DNA of 64,000 nt from assembly GCA_023653785.1 (NCBI GenBank), contig JAMKCH010051382.1, positions 85,394 through 149,393 on the forward strand, read 5' to 3'. Of the stretch, positions 60,101 through 62,840 are shown one piece after another. The notes under the pieces are model-generated. The model was not told the DNA's origin. It saw only the letters and a program-made list of their open reading frames with translations, and searched no databases. Each line of letters opens with the position of its first letter. Within the stretch, counting starts at the first letter, position 1. This stretch comes from Ophioderma brevispina. Lineage: Eukaryota > Echinodermata > Ophiuroidea > Amphilepidida > Ophiodermatidae. A program made the translations under genes and the position numbers.

Positions 60101-60503
60101 GAAGATATAAAAATCTTTTGTAAAGTAAGTCGGGAGACGAGGTTGTGGATCACGAAATGCCCCTTTAAGAGATATTTTGGATTCCAATAAAAAATGATAA
60201 ATTGTATTGTCATGAAACACATTGTAAGATTTACTCTGTACAAGTTGATGGTTGCGTCTGGATAAAAACAACCAAAAGTTACCAGATCACAAAATGTGCT
60301 AAATGCACTGAAAGTATAAGCTCTCTTATGGAATTACCCACGTACAAGTCTTTTTGTCCTTGACCTCTTACATGATTGAGGTTGATTAGTAAAATGTGGT
60401 CAAATATAACTTACCCTTTCTGTTTATTTTACAGAACCCTTACCAGAACTACCAACAGCCGTGGGGCAACTACCAACAGAACTACTATGGTGGCAGCTCG
60501 TGA
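8822..60503 (+). CDS. PRPF39: PRPF39 pre-mRNA-processing factor 39, spliced gene (12 exons located)
   Basis: Spliced coding region. Exons located: 8822-9236, 9545-9669, 12576-12701, 18603-18724, 29719-29886, 30461-30671, 31856-31969, 32804-32968, 33260-33386, 34029-34237, 36062-36121 and 60435-60503. All have AG acceptors and GT donors, and intron phases join in frame from the first exon through 36121. The translation follows human PRPF39 in order: [15 protein letters not shown], then [53 protein letters not shown], and a Tyr/Gln/Asn-rich C-terminus ending in NYYGGSS. PRPF39 is a HAT-repeat scaffold of the U1 snRNP (yeast Prp39/Prp42 family) that helps 5' splice-site recognition and alternative splicing in the nucleus. 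Not found: the initiating exon, and the last HAT-repeat exons between 36121 and 60435. A +1 frameshift lies in the first exon. The introns carry a DIRS element, MITEs and an 8.8-kb TIR element. Confidence 0.93.
9346..9406. repeat. Near-perfect hairpin in a PRPF39 intron
   Basis: GGGTGAGAAAGTTCCTCATG plus GATGG (9346-9370) pairs with CCATCCATGAGGAATTTTCT plus CACCC (9382-9406) with one mismatch and an 11-nt loop. Weaker pairing continues outward (CTGTAAC against GTTAAC-like AACTTTCACAG). It is probably the core of a short fold-back transposon in the 308-bp intron 9237-9544. Confidence 0.8.
9545..9669 (+). CDS. PRPF39: PRPF39 exon, start of the HAT array ([19 protein letters not shown])
   Basis: The acceptor is ctctcttgacag and the donor is caaaag|gtacag; the exon enters in phase 1 and leaves in phase 0. 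It encodes Pro-rich NPPPPELP and then the conserved first helix pair [23 protein letters not shown], close to human PRPF39 ([25 protein letters not shown]). Trp and Tyr at HAT consensus positions are retained. Confidence 0.95.
10921..11458. mobile_element. 538-bp MITE with TTAA target sites
   Basis: The terminal repeats AGGGATTAGCAGCGAT and ATCGCTGCTAATCCCT are perfect inverses over 16 bp. They are flanked by TTAA at 10917-10920 and 11459-11462. A TTAA duplication points to the piggyBac or Kolobok superfamily. It is AT-rich, with no ORF of note. It lies in the intron between the 9545 and 12576 exons. Confidence 0.85.
12576..12701 (+). CDS. PRPF39: PRPF39 exon, HAT repeat ([20 protein letters not shown])
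   Basis: A 42-codon exon in phase 0 at both ends. The acceptor is ttcctattcag and the donor is aaggag|gtatgg. It encodes [18 protein letters not shown] followed by the highly conserved [18 protein letters not shown] and MEQAKE. It is a full HAT motif with the diagnostic aromatic residues and nearly matches the human protein. Confidence 0.97.
12878..13085. mobile_element. 208-bp MITE with TA target site and GCGCGAAAA-rich interior
   Basis: The ends CTGTAAAAGTG and CACTTTTACAG are perfect inverses flanked by TA on both sides (12876-12877 and 13086-13087), suggesting a Tc1/mariner-like origin. The interior holds repeated TTTTCGCG/CGCGAAAA motifs that extend the palindrome. It lies 177 bp downstream of the 12576-12701 exon. 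Confidence 0.85.
14690..15110 (+). repeat. Dispersed repeat C, copy 1: (TG)n followed by AGGTCAAAGGTCA-type block
   Basis: A TGTGTGTATG microsatellite leads into GTCAAAAATGTTTAGTTTTT, TTGACCTCAATCGAA, TCACATGGGATCCCTCATAT and TGATGAGGTCAAGGTCATG, then GGCCCACA and AATAGCGAGAG.GGC. The same order recurs at 58440-58740, and the 3' part at 44100-44210. Confidence 0.8.
15648..15841. repeat. Inverted 20-bp repeat, ~150-bp spacing
   Basis: GATCCTTTGCACTCATTGC near 15649 is repeated inversely as GCAATGAGTGCAAAGGATTT near 15821. It is probably a decayed fold-back element in intron. Confidence 0.5.
16829..16934 (+). repeat. Exact 52-bp tandem duplication
   Basis: TTGTTGATTCATTTAATTGA AATGGTTAAATGTCACAAAT GAGGGTAAAGTT is present twice back to back (period 52). 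It lies in the 12702-18602 intron. The rest of 13088-14690 and 15110-18602 is AT-rich intron with a pyrimidine-rich patch at 16180-16330 and no other recognised gene apart from the candidate exon at 17795. Confidence 0.9.
17795..17903 (-). CDS. Candidate isolated exon of unknown gene on the minus strand
   Basis: On the minus strand, an acceptor (gtgtgtaactttacag) is followed by 109 bases open in one frame and a donor (cacaaacag|gtattt). The translation is [20 protein letters not shown] then [15 protein letters not shown]. It looks compositionally like real protein (Cys, Gly, aromatic residues) but I do not recognise the family and no flanking exon was identified. It sits in a PRPF39 intron, antisense to it. 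It could be a nested gene, an exon of a captured fragment, or chance. Confidence 0.3.
18603..18724 (+). CDS. PRPF39: PRPF39 exon, HAT repeat ([20 protein letters not shown])
   Basis: The acceptor is gttacgatgttag. Two GT donors are possible, at 18721 (gtacgt) and 18725 (gtaatc). Only 18725 keeps frame with the next exon, giving SQRGT|MYERAV, which matches human IRGTFEHAV, so I chose 18724 as the exon end (phase 2). It encodes [22 protein letters not shown] and then a charged linker [14 protein letters not shown]. The left end of the DIRS retrotransposon lies roughly 80-200 bp downstream. Confidence 0.92.
18930..19100 (+). repeat. DIRS left inverted terminal repeat
   Basis: Contains CCGATGTAGATCATAACAAA, a TTTGGGAGATG block and CCACCCCACGTCAC. 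In reverse complement, 26100-26290 carries the matching CCGATGTAGATCTATAACAA, GTTTGGGAGATGAC and CCACCCCACGTCAC in the same order. This is an inverted repeat pair with moderate divergence, which sets the element's ends. Confidence 0.7.
20196..20930 (+). pseudogene. DIRS gag-like ORF remnant
   Basis: A GC-rich region with frames interrupted by shifts. One frame carries [20 protein letters not shown] around 20587-20650, a CxxC...H arrangement like a zinc knuckle. Other segments are Pro/Arg/Gly-rich ([15 protein letters not shown]). Similar text is typical of the first ORF of DIRS elements. It lies between the left terminal repeat and the reverse transcriptase. Gag identity is inferred from position and composition. 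Confidence 0.5.
21690..21830 (+). repeat. Dispersed repeat D, copy 1 (AACTTGGTGGAAA...GTGACCT)
   Basis: AATGTTACCCGTAATCATGT, GCATGCCGTATGGTTCC, TTAACTTGGTGGAAAAGGGA and GACCTCATTTGACCTTGTGA match 29420-29580 in order. It marks a later insertion inside the DIRS element. Confidence 0.7.
22200..23105 (+). repeat. Minisatellite: GGTGTGGGGG tract followed by GTGACC repeats, inside the DIRS element
   Basis: 22230-22640 is a G/T-rich strand-asymmetric tract (GGGGTGGTGTG variants). 22650-23100 is dozens of GTGACC/TTGGTGACC units, including three exact repeats of CATGTCACCTTGGTGACC at 23041-23095, which form short palindromes. It splits the gag and RT parts of the DIRS element. Open frames here are compositional. 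Confidence 0.85.
23270..24020 (+). pseudogene. DIRS reverse transcriptase remnant
   Basis: Fragments in shifting frames follow the DIRS RT order: YCIEFTSP near 23300, FFLTPKKTG near 23480, [10 protein letters not shown] near 23560, [10 protein letters not shown] near 23610, [14 protein letters not shown] near 23730, LADNQSIQ near 23840, then [18 protein letters not shown] near 23900-23950. The expected DD catalytic box appears degraded. At least four frame changes are needed to read the domain, so it is dead. Confidence 0.75.
24300..25065 (+). pseudogene. DIRS RNase H end and downstream conserved region remnant
   Basis: [18 protein letters not shown] at 24677-24730 is the classic RNase H terminal motif (HI.G..N..AD.LSR). 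It is followed by [19 protein letters not shown] near 24790-24845 (matching DLFA...N), [10 protein letters not shown] near 24905, and [17 protein letters not shown] near 24950. The order RNase H, DLFAS, AYAFPPF, IV.P.W...W is peculiar to DIRS/Ngaro-like polyproteins. Confidence 0.78.
25130..25275 (+). pseudogene. DIRS tyrosine recombinase, N-terminal fragment
   Basis: Reads [20 protein letters not shown] and, in a shifted frame, [13 protein letters not shown]. This resembles the start of DIRS/Ngaro tyrosine recombinases, where R.RL...G.S..A......SWR.ST...Y..RL..F..WC is conserved. The catalytic R-H-R-Y portion could not be traced beyond 25275, where stops and shifts accumulate. Confidence 0.6.
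25885..26290 (+). repeat. DIRS right terminal repeat and internal complementary region
   Basis: Two copies of the sequence complementary to the left end occur here: TTTGTTATGATCTACATCGA at about 25896 and TTGTTATAGATCTACATCGG at about 26215. A GGGGGCCCCCTGATTT block at about 26025 resembles GGGCCCCCCTGATTT near 18822. This nesting of end sequences is expected of the internal complementary region of DIRS elements. Confidence 0.6.
26300..29290. other. Intron stretch with repeat fragments
   Basis: No gene recognised. It contains duplicated 150-bp units around 26975-27290 (AATTAGGTACCTAATTTGCA palindromic core, GAGACCCATA..GGTTATG), repeat units with ATGAAACT.GG.GGGGTGG at 27940 and 28110, and the minisatellite at 28155-28935. 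Confidence 0.6.
28155..28935 (+). repeat. GGGTTTAAGGGGGGTTGTCC minisatellite with Z-DNA-like inserts
   Basis: About 30 degenerate units of 17-21 bp, core GGTTTAAGGGGGTTGTCCGG, run from 28155 to 28555 and 28625 to 28850. Two alternating purine-pyrimidine segments (ATGCATGCGCGTATGCGTGC at about 28590 and GCGTATGCGTGCGCACGTGT at about 28886) interrupt and close the array. Confidence 0.85.
29290..29615 (+). repeat. Dispersed repeat D, two tandem copies
   Basis: AATGTTAACCCTTAATATATTGCATG occurs at 29298 and, as TGTTACAACCCTTAATATAT, at 29434. Each is followed by a TTCCGTAAGGGC...ACTTGGT.GAAAGG block and GTGACC phrases, a tandem pair of about 137 bp. It ends 100 bp before the 29719 exon. Confidence 0.75.
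29719..29886 (+). CDS. PRPF39: PRPF39 exon, HAT repeats ([20 protein letters not shown])
   Basis: The acceptor is cttcgctgcag and the donor is gacaa|gtaagt; phase 2 at both ends. It encodes [40 protein letters not shown] and [15 protein letters not shown]. The human protein has FRSDRLWEMYINWENEQ and [13 protein letters not shown]. It is separated from the previous exon by an 11-kb intron holding the DIRS element and minisatellites. Confidence 0.97.
30461..30671 (+). CDS. PRPF39: PRPF39 exon, linker with acidic Asp/Gly/Pro stretch
   Basis: The acceptor is tcacctttcag and the donor is tcaaag|gttggt; it enters in phase 2 and leaves in phase 0. It encodes [20 protein letters not shown] and [13 protein letters not shown], then an acidic low-complexity linker ([25 protein letters not shown]). 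Human PRPF39 has an equivalent flexible acidic linker (DDGPPGDDLPSG) in the same place between its N- and C-terminal HAT modules. Confidence 0.95.
30720..31093 (+). repeat. Dispersed repeat B, copy 1 (second copy 43070-43440)
   Basis: Shares with 43070-43440 the ordered blocks ACAAAACCA.AATAAAAC.A, TTTGTAGGCCTAT, TATGGCAA, AATGGATTTTT.TGA, GCTTAAAA and GGAGTCAAATAGCTG / GGGGTCAAACAGCTG. Non-coding. Confidence 0.75.
31094..31330 (+). repeat. Dispersed repeat A, copy 2
   Basis: Homologous to 6007-6250 (blocks listed there). It abuts repeat B (30720-31093), so the two may be parts of one longer element in the intron between the 30461 and 31856 exons. Confidence 0.85.
31856..31969 (+). CDS. PRPF39: PRPF39 exon ([20 protein letters not shown])
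   Basis: A 38-codon, phase 0/0 exon with acceptor tctgtttcatag and donor gaaggg|gtgagt. It encodes [15 protein letters not shown], then [20 protein letters not shown] and EEG, matching human NEHEVSKRWTFEEG. This is the start of the C-terminal HAT module. Confidence 0.97.
32804..32968 (+). CDS. PRPF39: PRPF39 exon, core HAT repeat ([14 protein letters not shown])
   Basis: A 55-codon, phase 0/0 exon with acceptor ataatttatacag and donor atcaag|gtagga. It encodes [40 protein letters not shown] and [15 protein letters not shown]. This is the best-conserved segment of the protein and identical to human over [14 protein letters not shown]. Confidence 0.98.
33260..33386 (+). CDS. PRPF39: PRPF39 exon, HAT repeat ([20 protein letters not shown])
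   Basis: The acceptor is gtttgttaatag and the donor is gaacagg|gtaagc; it enters in phase 0 and leaves in phase 1. It encodes [40 protein letters not shown] and EQG. Human has KYMENHSIEGVRHVFSRACTIH and WAAFEEQQG. Confidence 0.97.
34029..34237 (+). CDS. PRPF39: PRPF39 exon, HAT repeats ([20 protein letters not shown])
   Basis: The acceptor is atctacctgtag and the donor is tgtaag|gtaagt; it enters in phase 1 and leaves in phase 0. It encodes [55 protein letters not shown] and [15 protein letters not shown], corresponding to human GNINEARNIL and SSFYAVKLARHLFK. Confidence 0.97.
34298..34470. mobile_element. 173-bp MITE (ACAGGCATGA ends)
   Basis: The terminal repeats ACAGGCATGA and TCATGCCTGT are flanked by ATTT on both sides. 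The interior has inverted AAACTGAA/TTCAGTTT blocks. It inserted 60 bp after the 34029-34237 exon donor. Confidence 0.7.
34769..35004. mobile_element. 236-bp hAT-type MITE with perfect 8-bp duplication
   Basis: The ends are CAGCGTTCGAA and (reverse complement of the right end) CAGCGTCCGAA. ATCCCAAC is duplicated exactly at 34761-34768 and 35005-35012; an 8-bp duplication is the hAT hallmark. At least seven GACAACC/GGTTGTC motifs in both orientations fill the element, as in hAT subterminal repeats. Confidence 0.88.
35013..36061. other. Intron without recognised features
   Basis: AT-rich intron between the hAT MITE and the 36062 exon. Only short open frames; nothing further supported. Confidence 0.6.
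36062..36121 (+). CDS. PRPF39: PRPF39 exon, 20-codon HAT helix ([20 protein letters not shown])
   Basis: A short phase 0/0 exon with acceptor gtttgctttgtag and donor gacaag|gtaagc. Its translation aligns with human IQKNLPKSRKVLLEAIERDK. The exons that follow in human (LYLNLLEMEY and FSQRKVEFLEDFG regions) were not seen downstream, so this is the last recognisable HAT exon before a gap of 24 kb. Confidence 0.92.
36425..36550. mobile_element. 126-bp hAT-type MITE with G20/T20 homopolymer core
   Basis: The ends CAGTGGCGTA and TACGCCACTG are perfect inverses. The flanks GTAAGAAG and GTAAGAAA form an 8-bp duplication with one mismatch. The core has a run of about 22 G followed by about 21 T, then a palindromic GGGAAAATTTCCC. 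Confidence 0.82.
37150..38560. other. A-depleted GC-rich block 1, identity unknown
   Basis: Within intron that is about one third GC, this 1.4-kb block is clearly GC-rich with very little A on the plus strand. Motifs recur: GCTAGCCTGGTCCGCTG at 37481 and 38471, CCTTGGGG, and GCCTTGG. The minus strand is purine-rich and gives Lys/Arg/Gln-rich frames. The right edge carries AAAATTTTTCAGTGTTTCTG and a perfect GTGCGC/GCGCAC hairpin (38561-38576). No domain recognised; probably a foreign or retroelement-derived insertion. Confidence 0.45.
38600..40100. other. AT-rich spacer between the two GC-rich blocks
   Basis: Ordinary intron composition. It contains a CCCTCCCACCCATCCC patch near 38990 and a GC-richer GGTTCGAACTGGACCGCGG patch near 39475. 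No gene recognised. Confidence 0.5.
40110..42290. other. A-depleted GC-rich block 2, identity unknown
   Basis: A 2.2-kb block with the same strand bias as 37150-38560. It starts after GTGAAAATTTTTCTGGGGGC, which resembles the right edge of block 1, and is rich in CTCGG and TTCTCGG phrases. Minus-strand frames are hydrophilic and basic (for example around 41939-42181, [19 protein letters not shown]), plus-strand frames hydrophobic. No known domain was recognised. It may be a decayed retroelement ORF read from the minus strand. Confidence 0.45.
42565..42938. mobile_element. 374-bp fold-back element with ~70-bp arms
   Basis: Arms 42565-42635 and 42869-42938 are inverted copies with a few mismatches. 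They share CAAAAACAC.TTATGTTTTA, ATCATCTAAC and CCAATGTTGACT. The loop is GC-richer with a G-rich run. There is no clear target duplication. Confidence 0.72.
43070..43440 (+). repeat. Dispersed repeat B, copy 2
   Basis: Direct-orientation homologue of 30720-31093, including GACAATAGAGGGCGCTATAA and TTGTAGGCCTATATGGCAAA. It lies in the intron 36122-60434. Confidence 0.75.
44100..44210 (+). repeat. Dispersed repeat C, 3' part only
   Basis: TTTGAGGTCAAAGGTCATTT, AAGCAGCCCACCTATATTCT, ATGAATATAGTGATCGGGAA and GAATTGTAGTTG match the end of the copy at 58440-58740. An open frame begins inside it (44131-44466) but shows no recognised domain. Confidence 0.65.
44210..47330. other. Intron stretch upstream of the SR/OB exon
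   Basis: AT-rich. Open frames at 44131-44466, 45316-45684 and 46656-46862 have no recognised domain and no clear splice context. No exon for the missing PRPF39 HAT repeats was found here. A GGAAATTTGCCGGAATTTC patch at 44868 resembles 8497-8540. Confidence 0.5.
47333..48850 (+). CDS. 506-codon exon: SIM-like motif, Arg/Ser-rich domain and two OB-fold-like modules
   Basis: Open without a stop from an acceptor (cttgtcttttgaccacag) to a plausible donor (gagagcaaa|gtaggt); the frame stays open to a TGA at 49139. Counting from 47333: residues about 9-16 read DDVIVIDDD, a SUMO-interaction-type motif. Residues about 40-120 are Arg/Ser-rich ([36 protein letters not shown]). Residues about 120-165 are Ser/Lys/Ala-rich. 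About 209-290 read [17 protein letters not shown] then [22 protein letters not shown]-fold-like. About 320-405 include [20 protein letters not shown] and [13 protein letters not shown], like the second strand-rich half of RPA70-type OB folds. It ends Ser-rich. RPA-like OB folds bind single-stranded nucleic acid, and RS domains mark splicing or nuclear proteins. Both ends are phase 0, compatible with the neighbouring PRPF39 exons. It may instead be a nested gene or a transposon-derived OB protein. Confidence 0.7.
49010..49061 (+). repeat. Left terminal inverted repeat of the 8.8-kb element
   Basis: Starts ACACCTGTCAGTTGTATGGC and ends AAGGTGCGTCAT. It pairs with 57756-57807 with two mismatches. 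Further TGCGTCA and CGTCATTTACC motifs follow to about 49200. Confidence 0.88.
50167..50262. repeat. (TG)n microsatellite
   Basis: An interrupted TGTGTGTG/TGCGTG run inside the 8.8-kb element. Confidence 0.9.
50815..51720 (+). repeat. ~55-bp minisatellite with ~190-bp higher-order units
   Basis: The core GGTGAGTTATGGAGTTCATT and GATGAGTTATGTTTTAGAG recurs about every 50-60 bp. A higher-order block starting GGAGCCCGTCAATGAGTTTT is repeated almost exactly at 51052 and 51243, and one starting GAGTTATTTTTGGTGAGTTA at 50911 and 51316. It sits inside the 8.8-kb element. Confidence 0.85.
51780..52110 (+). repeat. ~30-bp minisatellite (GGCCATTCCTCCATTTACCA)
   Basis: About ten degenerate units of CCATT.CTC.ATTTACCAAT TAAAGGG follow directly on the previous minisatellite. 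Confidence 0.8.
52616..53639. mobile_element. 1.0-kb fold-back (palindromic) MITE with 7-bp target duplication
   Basis: The ends are TAGAGGTGGGCTATAGA and its inverse, and the element is flanked by perfect ATTTTAT on both sides (52609-52615 and 53640-53646). Homology between the two arms continues far inward: CAGATCACTTCGAACACAGG, a TTCGAAGAAAAAAA block, GGTTTTCGCAC, and the GCCATTTTG and GTGGCAATACC blocks. Nearly the whole element could therefore fold into one long hairpin. No coding potential was seen. It is nested inside the 8.8-kb TIR element and so inserted later. Confidence 0.85.
54080..54121. repeat. (CA)n microsatellite
   Basis: CACGCACACACACGCACACA followed by about 20 bases of pure CA repeat. 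Confidence 0.9.
56743..56899. mobile_element. Small hAT-like MITE (CGGATCCAG ends)
   Basis: The ends CAGGCGCGGATCCAG and CTGGATCCGCCACTG are imperfect inverses. A GGGGGAGGAGGGGGCGCCGC block lies inside. No convincing 8-bp duplication is visible. It is nested in the 8.8-kb element. Confidence 0.5.
57756..57807 (-). repeat. Right terminal inverted repeat of the 8.8-kb element
   Basis: Reverse complement of the left end. Inward to about 57570 there are at least five further CGTCA motifs (for example GGTGCGTCACA at 57650, GGTGCGTCATA at 57693, GGTGCGTCATG at 57715), typical subterminal transposase-binding repeats. Confidence 0.88.
58440..58740 (+). repeat. Dispersed repeat C, copy 2
   Basis: Carries TATGTGTGGATGTGTGTGTC, AAAATTCACCTCAGTTGAAG, CAACATGGGATCTCTCATTA, GATGAGGTCAAAGGTCACAT and CTTAGAATATAGCGAGCATG, parallel to 14690-15110. 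Confidence 0.8.
59879..60164. mobile_element. 286-bp MITE (GCATTTCGTGATCC ends)
   Basis: The terminal repeats AGGTGCATTTCGTGATCC and GGATCACGAAATGCCCCT differ at one position. The right flank is TTAA and the left flank TTCA, compatible with a decayed TTAA duplication as in the 10921-11458 element. It lies 270 bp upstream of the last PRPF39 exon. Confidence 0.68.
60435..60503 (+). CDS. PRPF39: PRPF39 terminal coding exon (Tyr/Gln/Asn-rich tail and stop)
   Basis: The acceptor tttctgtttattttacag is strong. It encodes 22 residues, [20 protein letters not shown] plus SS, then TGA. Human PRPF39 ends in a similar low-complexity tail with NYQNPWNYGQYY. Assignment to this gene is by that resemblance, strand and order. 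The exon alone is too short to exclude a different gene, including one using the 47333-48850 exon. Confidence 0.8.
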   Translation, partial: NPYQNYQQPWGNYQQNYYGGSS

Positions 60504-62526
60504 TGCGCACCAAGAGATGACGACCAATTTGATGTCGGTCATGTTAAAGTAATTGTTTTCTAGATGTACAGTTTTCACTGAGAGGGTGTATTGAGTCAAT
60601 CCCACAATGCAACAGTTTTGGGAAATTACACCTCAATAAGAGGTCATGTGATCCCACAAAAATCTATTAACCTAAAAATCCAGACTGCTCATTTTAGACC
60701 ACAAAGCACTTAGGGAATTTTAGCATGATCATGAAATGTCTTGTGGTTCATAAACCTGCAATGCAAACCATTGTAATGCATTATGGCACATTGCAATGCA
60801 TTATCGGATTGATTCAACAGGTCCTCTGGTTTTCACTTCAAATGATGTACAGCTATTGGCTAAGTGTTTTGCTTATCAAGTGTAGTTTCTGCTGCCCGCG
60901 GAATGGTACACTCAACGAGGTGGCTTAATTAACGTGATAGTTTATCTTGTTAAGGGTGTTGAATTCATGGAGCTGTAAATAATACATTTGTGTACGTATA
61001 TGCACCAAATATAGGTTCCTGATGTTTGGGTAGGGAAAGCTGGAAATTTTGTGCTTGTACCAAATTTTACCTTCATTGATAACCTAACCTTAATTTAAAG
61101 GTCCATGGCCTGTTTTCTAATTAGCTTTGTCCCCAGGACACCAGATATTGTAGGAAGTGATCAAATATTGGTTTCTGAAGAAAGCGGTTATTTTCCTCAT
61201 TTACATCGTAAATTCTTAGGGCCAAGAGAGGTTTGATTTGGATGTTATGAGCCATTTTGGTCAAACTAATATTAATTTTACACAATATATTCTCCAGGAC
61301 TCCTCAAAATCGATGGGCATGAAACTTTACAGAAGGTGTATTGAAATCAAATTCAATCAAGATGAAAACTTAATATAATTAAATCAGACTTTTCCTGCAA
61401 TCAACTAAAATCTATGTATTGTGGTCACTGGTCAGATTGGAAAATAGTGACAAATAATTTTCAGAATTTTGAGTGTATTGATTAAGGACTGAGGAAAATG
61501 ATTCTTTGGCGTAACATATGTCATAGAAATTATGTCAATGGTACCTTTTTATGATGATTCTAACCATTTAGATGAATTATGCAAATGTAAGTCTTGTACC
61601 ACGATCTTGTCAAGCTGTAGCCACATAGTTTTGCTTTTATGCACGTACACCAAAATTGATAATGACGTTAGTTTAAGTACACCAAAATTAGATTATGACT
61701 TCATAACATTACTAGTTCATATGTTGCCATTTATAAGAAGACTGTTTGGAATAAAGTACAAAAAGGAGGCCAAGATCATAGATAATAATGCAATCTATGG
61801 TGGGCTTTAATTTAAGTGTAGTTGGTGCTTAGTCAATGGAGATAGCATTCCAACTTCAAAACAGGATACACGTACAGTAGTAAGATAGCCTGCGATTAAA
61901 TTGCATGTTGTACATAAGTGGCTTAATACTAATGTAAAATACACAGAGGATGTCCCAACGAAACTTGAAAAGGGGCAGTAGGAGTGTATCAAAATGGACT
62001 CTTAAACTCAATTTGGAGTTGAATGTGTTGATTGCTGTGATGCTATTAGCAATCGCAATGTGTTTGGTCGCATCATGTTAATTACACCCTTTTATCAAGT
62101 TCGATTTTGTCATCTGAGACCATTTGTAGAGGTCATGTTAAATGCTTGTGTATCCAATTGGAATTGGAAAATATGCAAGGCATTTTGGAATAATTTGGCA
62201 AAATTTGTAGAAGCCTACAGCAGCCTGCTTTCAGATATTAGTACTTTCAGGAAAGTGCATTTCTTGTGGTTGAAAATATTGGACTTGAGCAGAACTTGAT
62301 TTGTCTGCCTGTGGATTAAGTGAAGGAATTCTGCACCTAAAATGCACTAACATGAGTGAACCCTTTTTGGTAAGCATCCAGGGACCGACACGAGAAACCA
62401 TGTGAGAGGGTTTAGGTTGTAATCGTGATAGTTTAGGGTATTTGTTATGTAAATAAGGCATCGGTGTTAACGCAGTGGCTTATGTTTTTTATATTCTTAT
62501 AACCTTAAGATTTCAGGTTTATGTGG

Positions 62527-62607
62527 GTGCAGATGCACAAGAGACAATGCTTAACTTTCCACACAAGAAGAGGAAAGTTAGGTACTGTCTCTCTTATGCA
62601 TCTGCAC
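62527..62607. repeat. Hairpin next to the 3' palindrome
   Basis: GTGCAGATGCACAAGAGACA (62527-62546) pairs with TGTCTCTCTTATGCATCTGC (from 62586), with CTTTCC/GGAAAG pairing inside. It shares the GCAGATGC motif with the larger palindrome 30 bp downstream and may be part of the same insertion. Confidence 0.65.
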
Positions 62608-62638
62608 CTGCATATGTCTGAAATCAAAAGGTTGTTAC

Positions 62639-62840
62639 TTACGATCTTTAGAAAACCGGGCTTATGCAGATGCGGTGGTGCAGTGAGTGCGCCCATGCCC
62701 AGCTGTGTTCGGAAATGTGACCGCATGAATTCAAAGTCCACTCGATATCGATATTGGTCACATTCATGAACAGCAGCTGGGCATGGGCGCGCTCACTGCA
62801 TCACCGCATCTGCATAAGCCCGGTTTTCTAAAGGTCGTAA
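62639..62840. repeat. 202-bp palindrome (fold-back MITE) in the 3' UTR region
   Basis: Arms of about 67 bp, 62639-62705 and 62774-62840, pair almost perfectly: AAAACCGGGCTTATGCAGAT, GCGCCCATGCCCAGCTG and inverses. Inside, ATGTGACC and GGTCACAT form a further pair. If the PRPF39 transcript runs to the window end, this would form a long double-stranded hairpin in its 3' UTR. Confidence 0.82.

Larger units (their letters stand above)
57815..60434. other. Intron between the 8.8-kb element and the last exon
   Basis: Holds repeat C (58440-58740), a (TG)n/CACACA patch near 58985, an A-rich AAAAATAAAAAAAATAAAA run at 59487-59515 and the MITE at 59879-60164. No further exon recognised. Confidence 0.6.
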
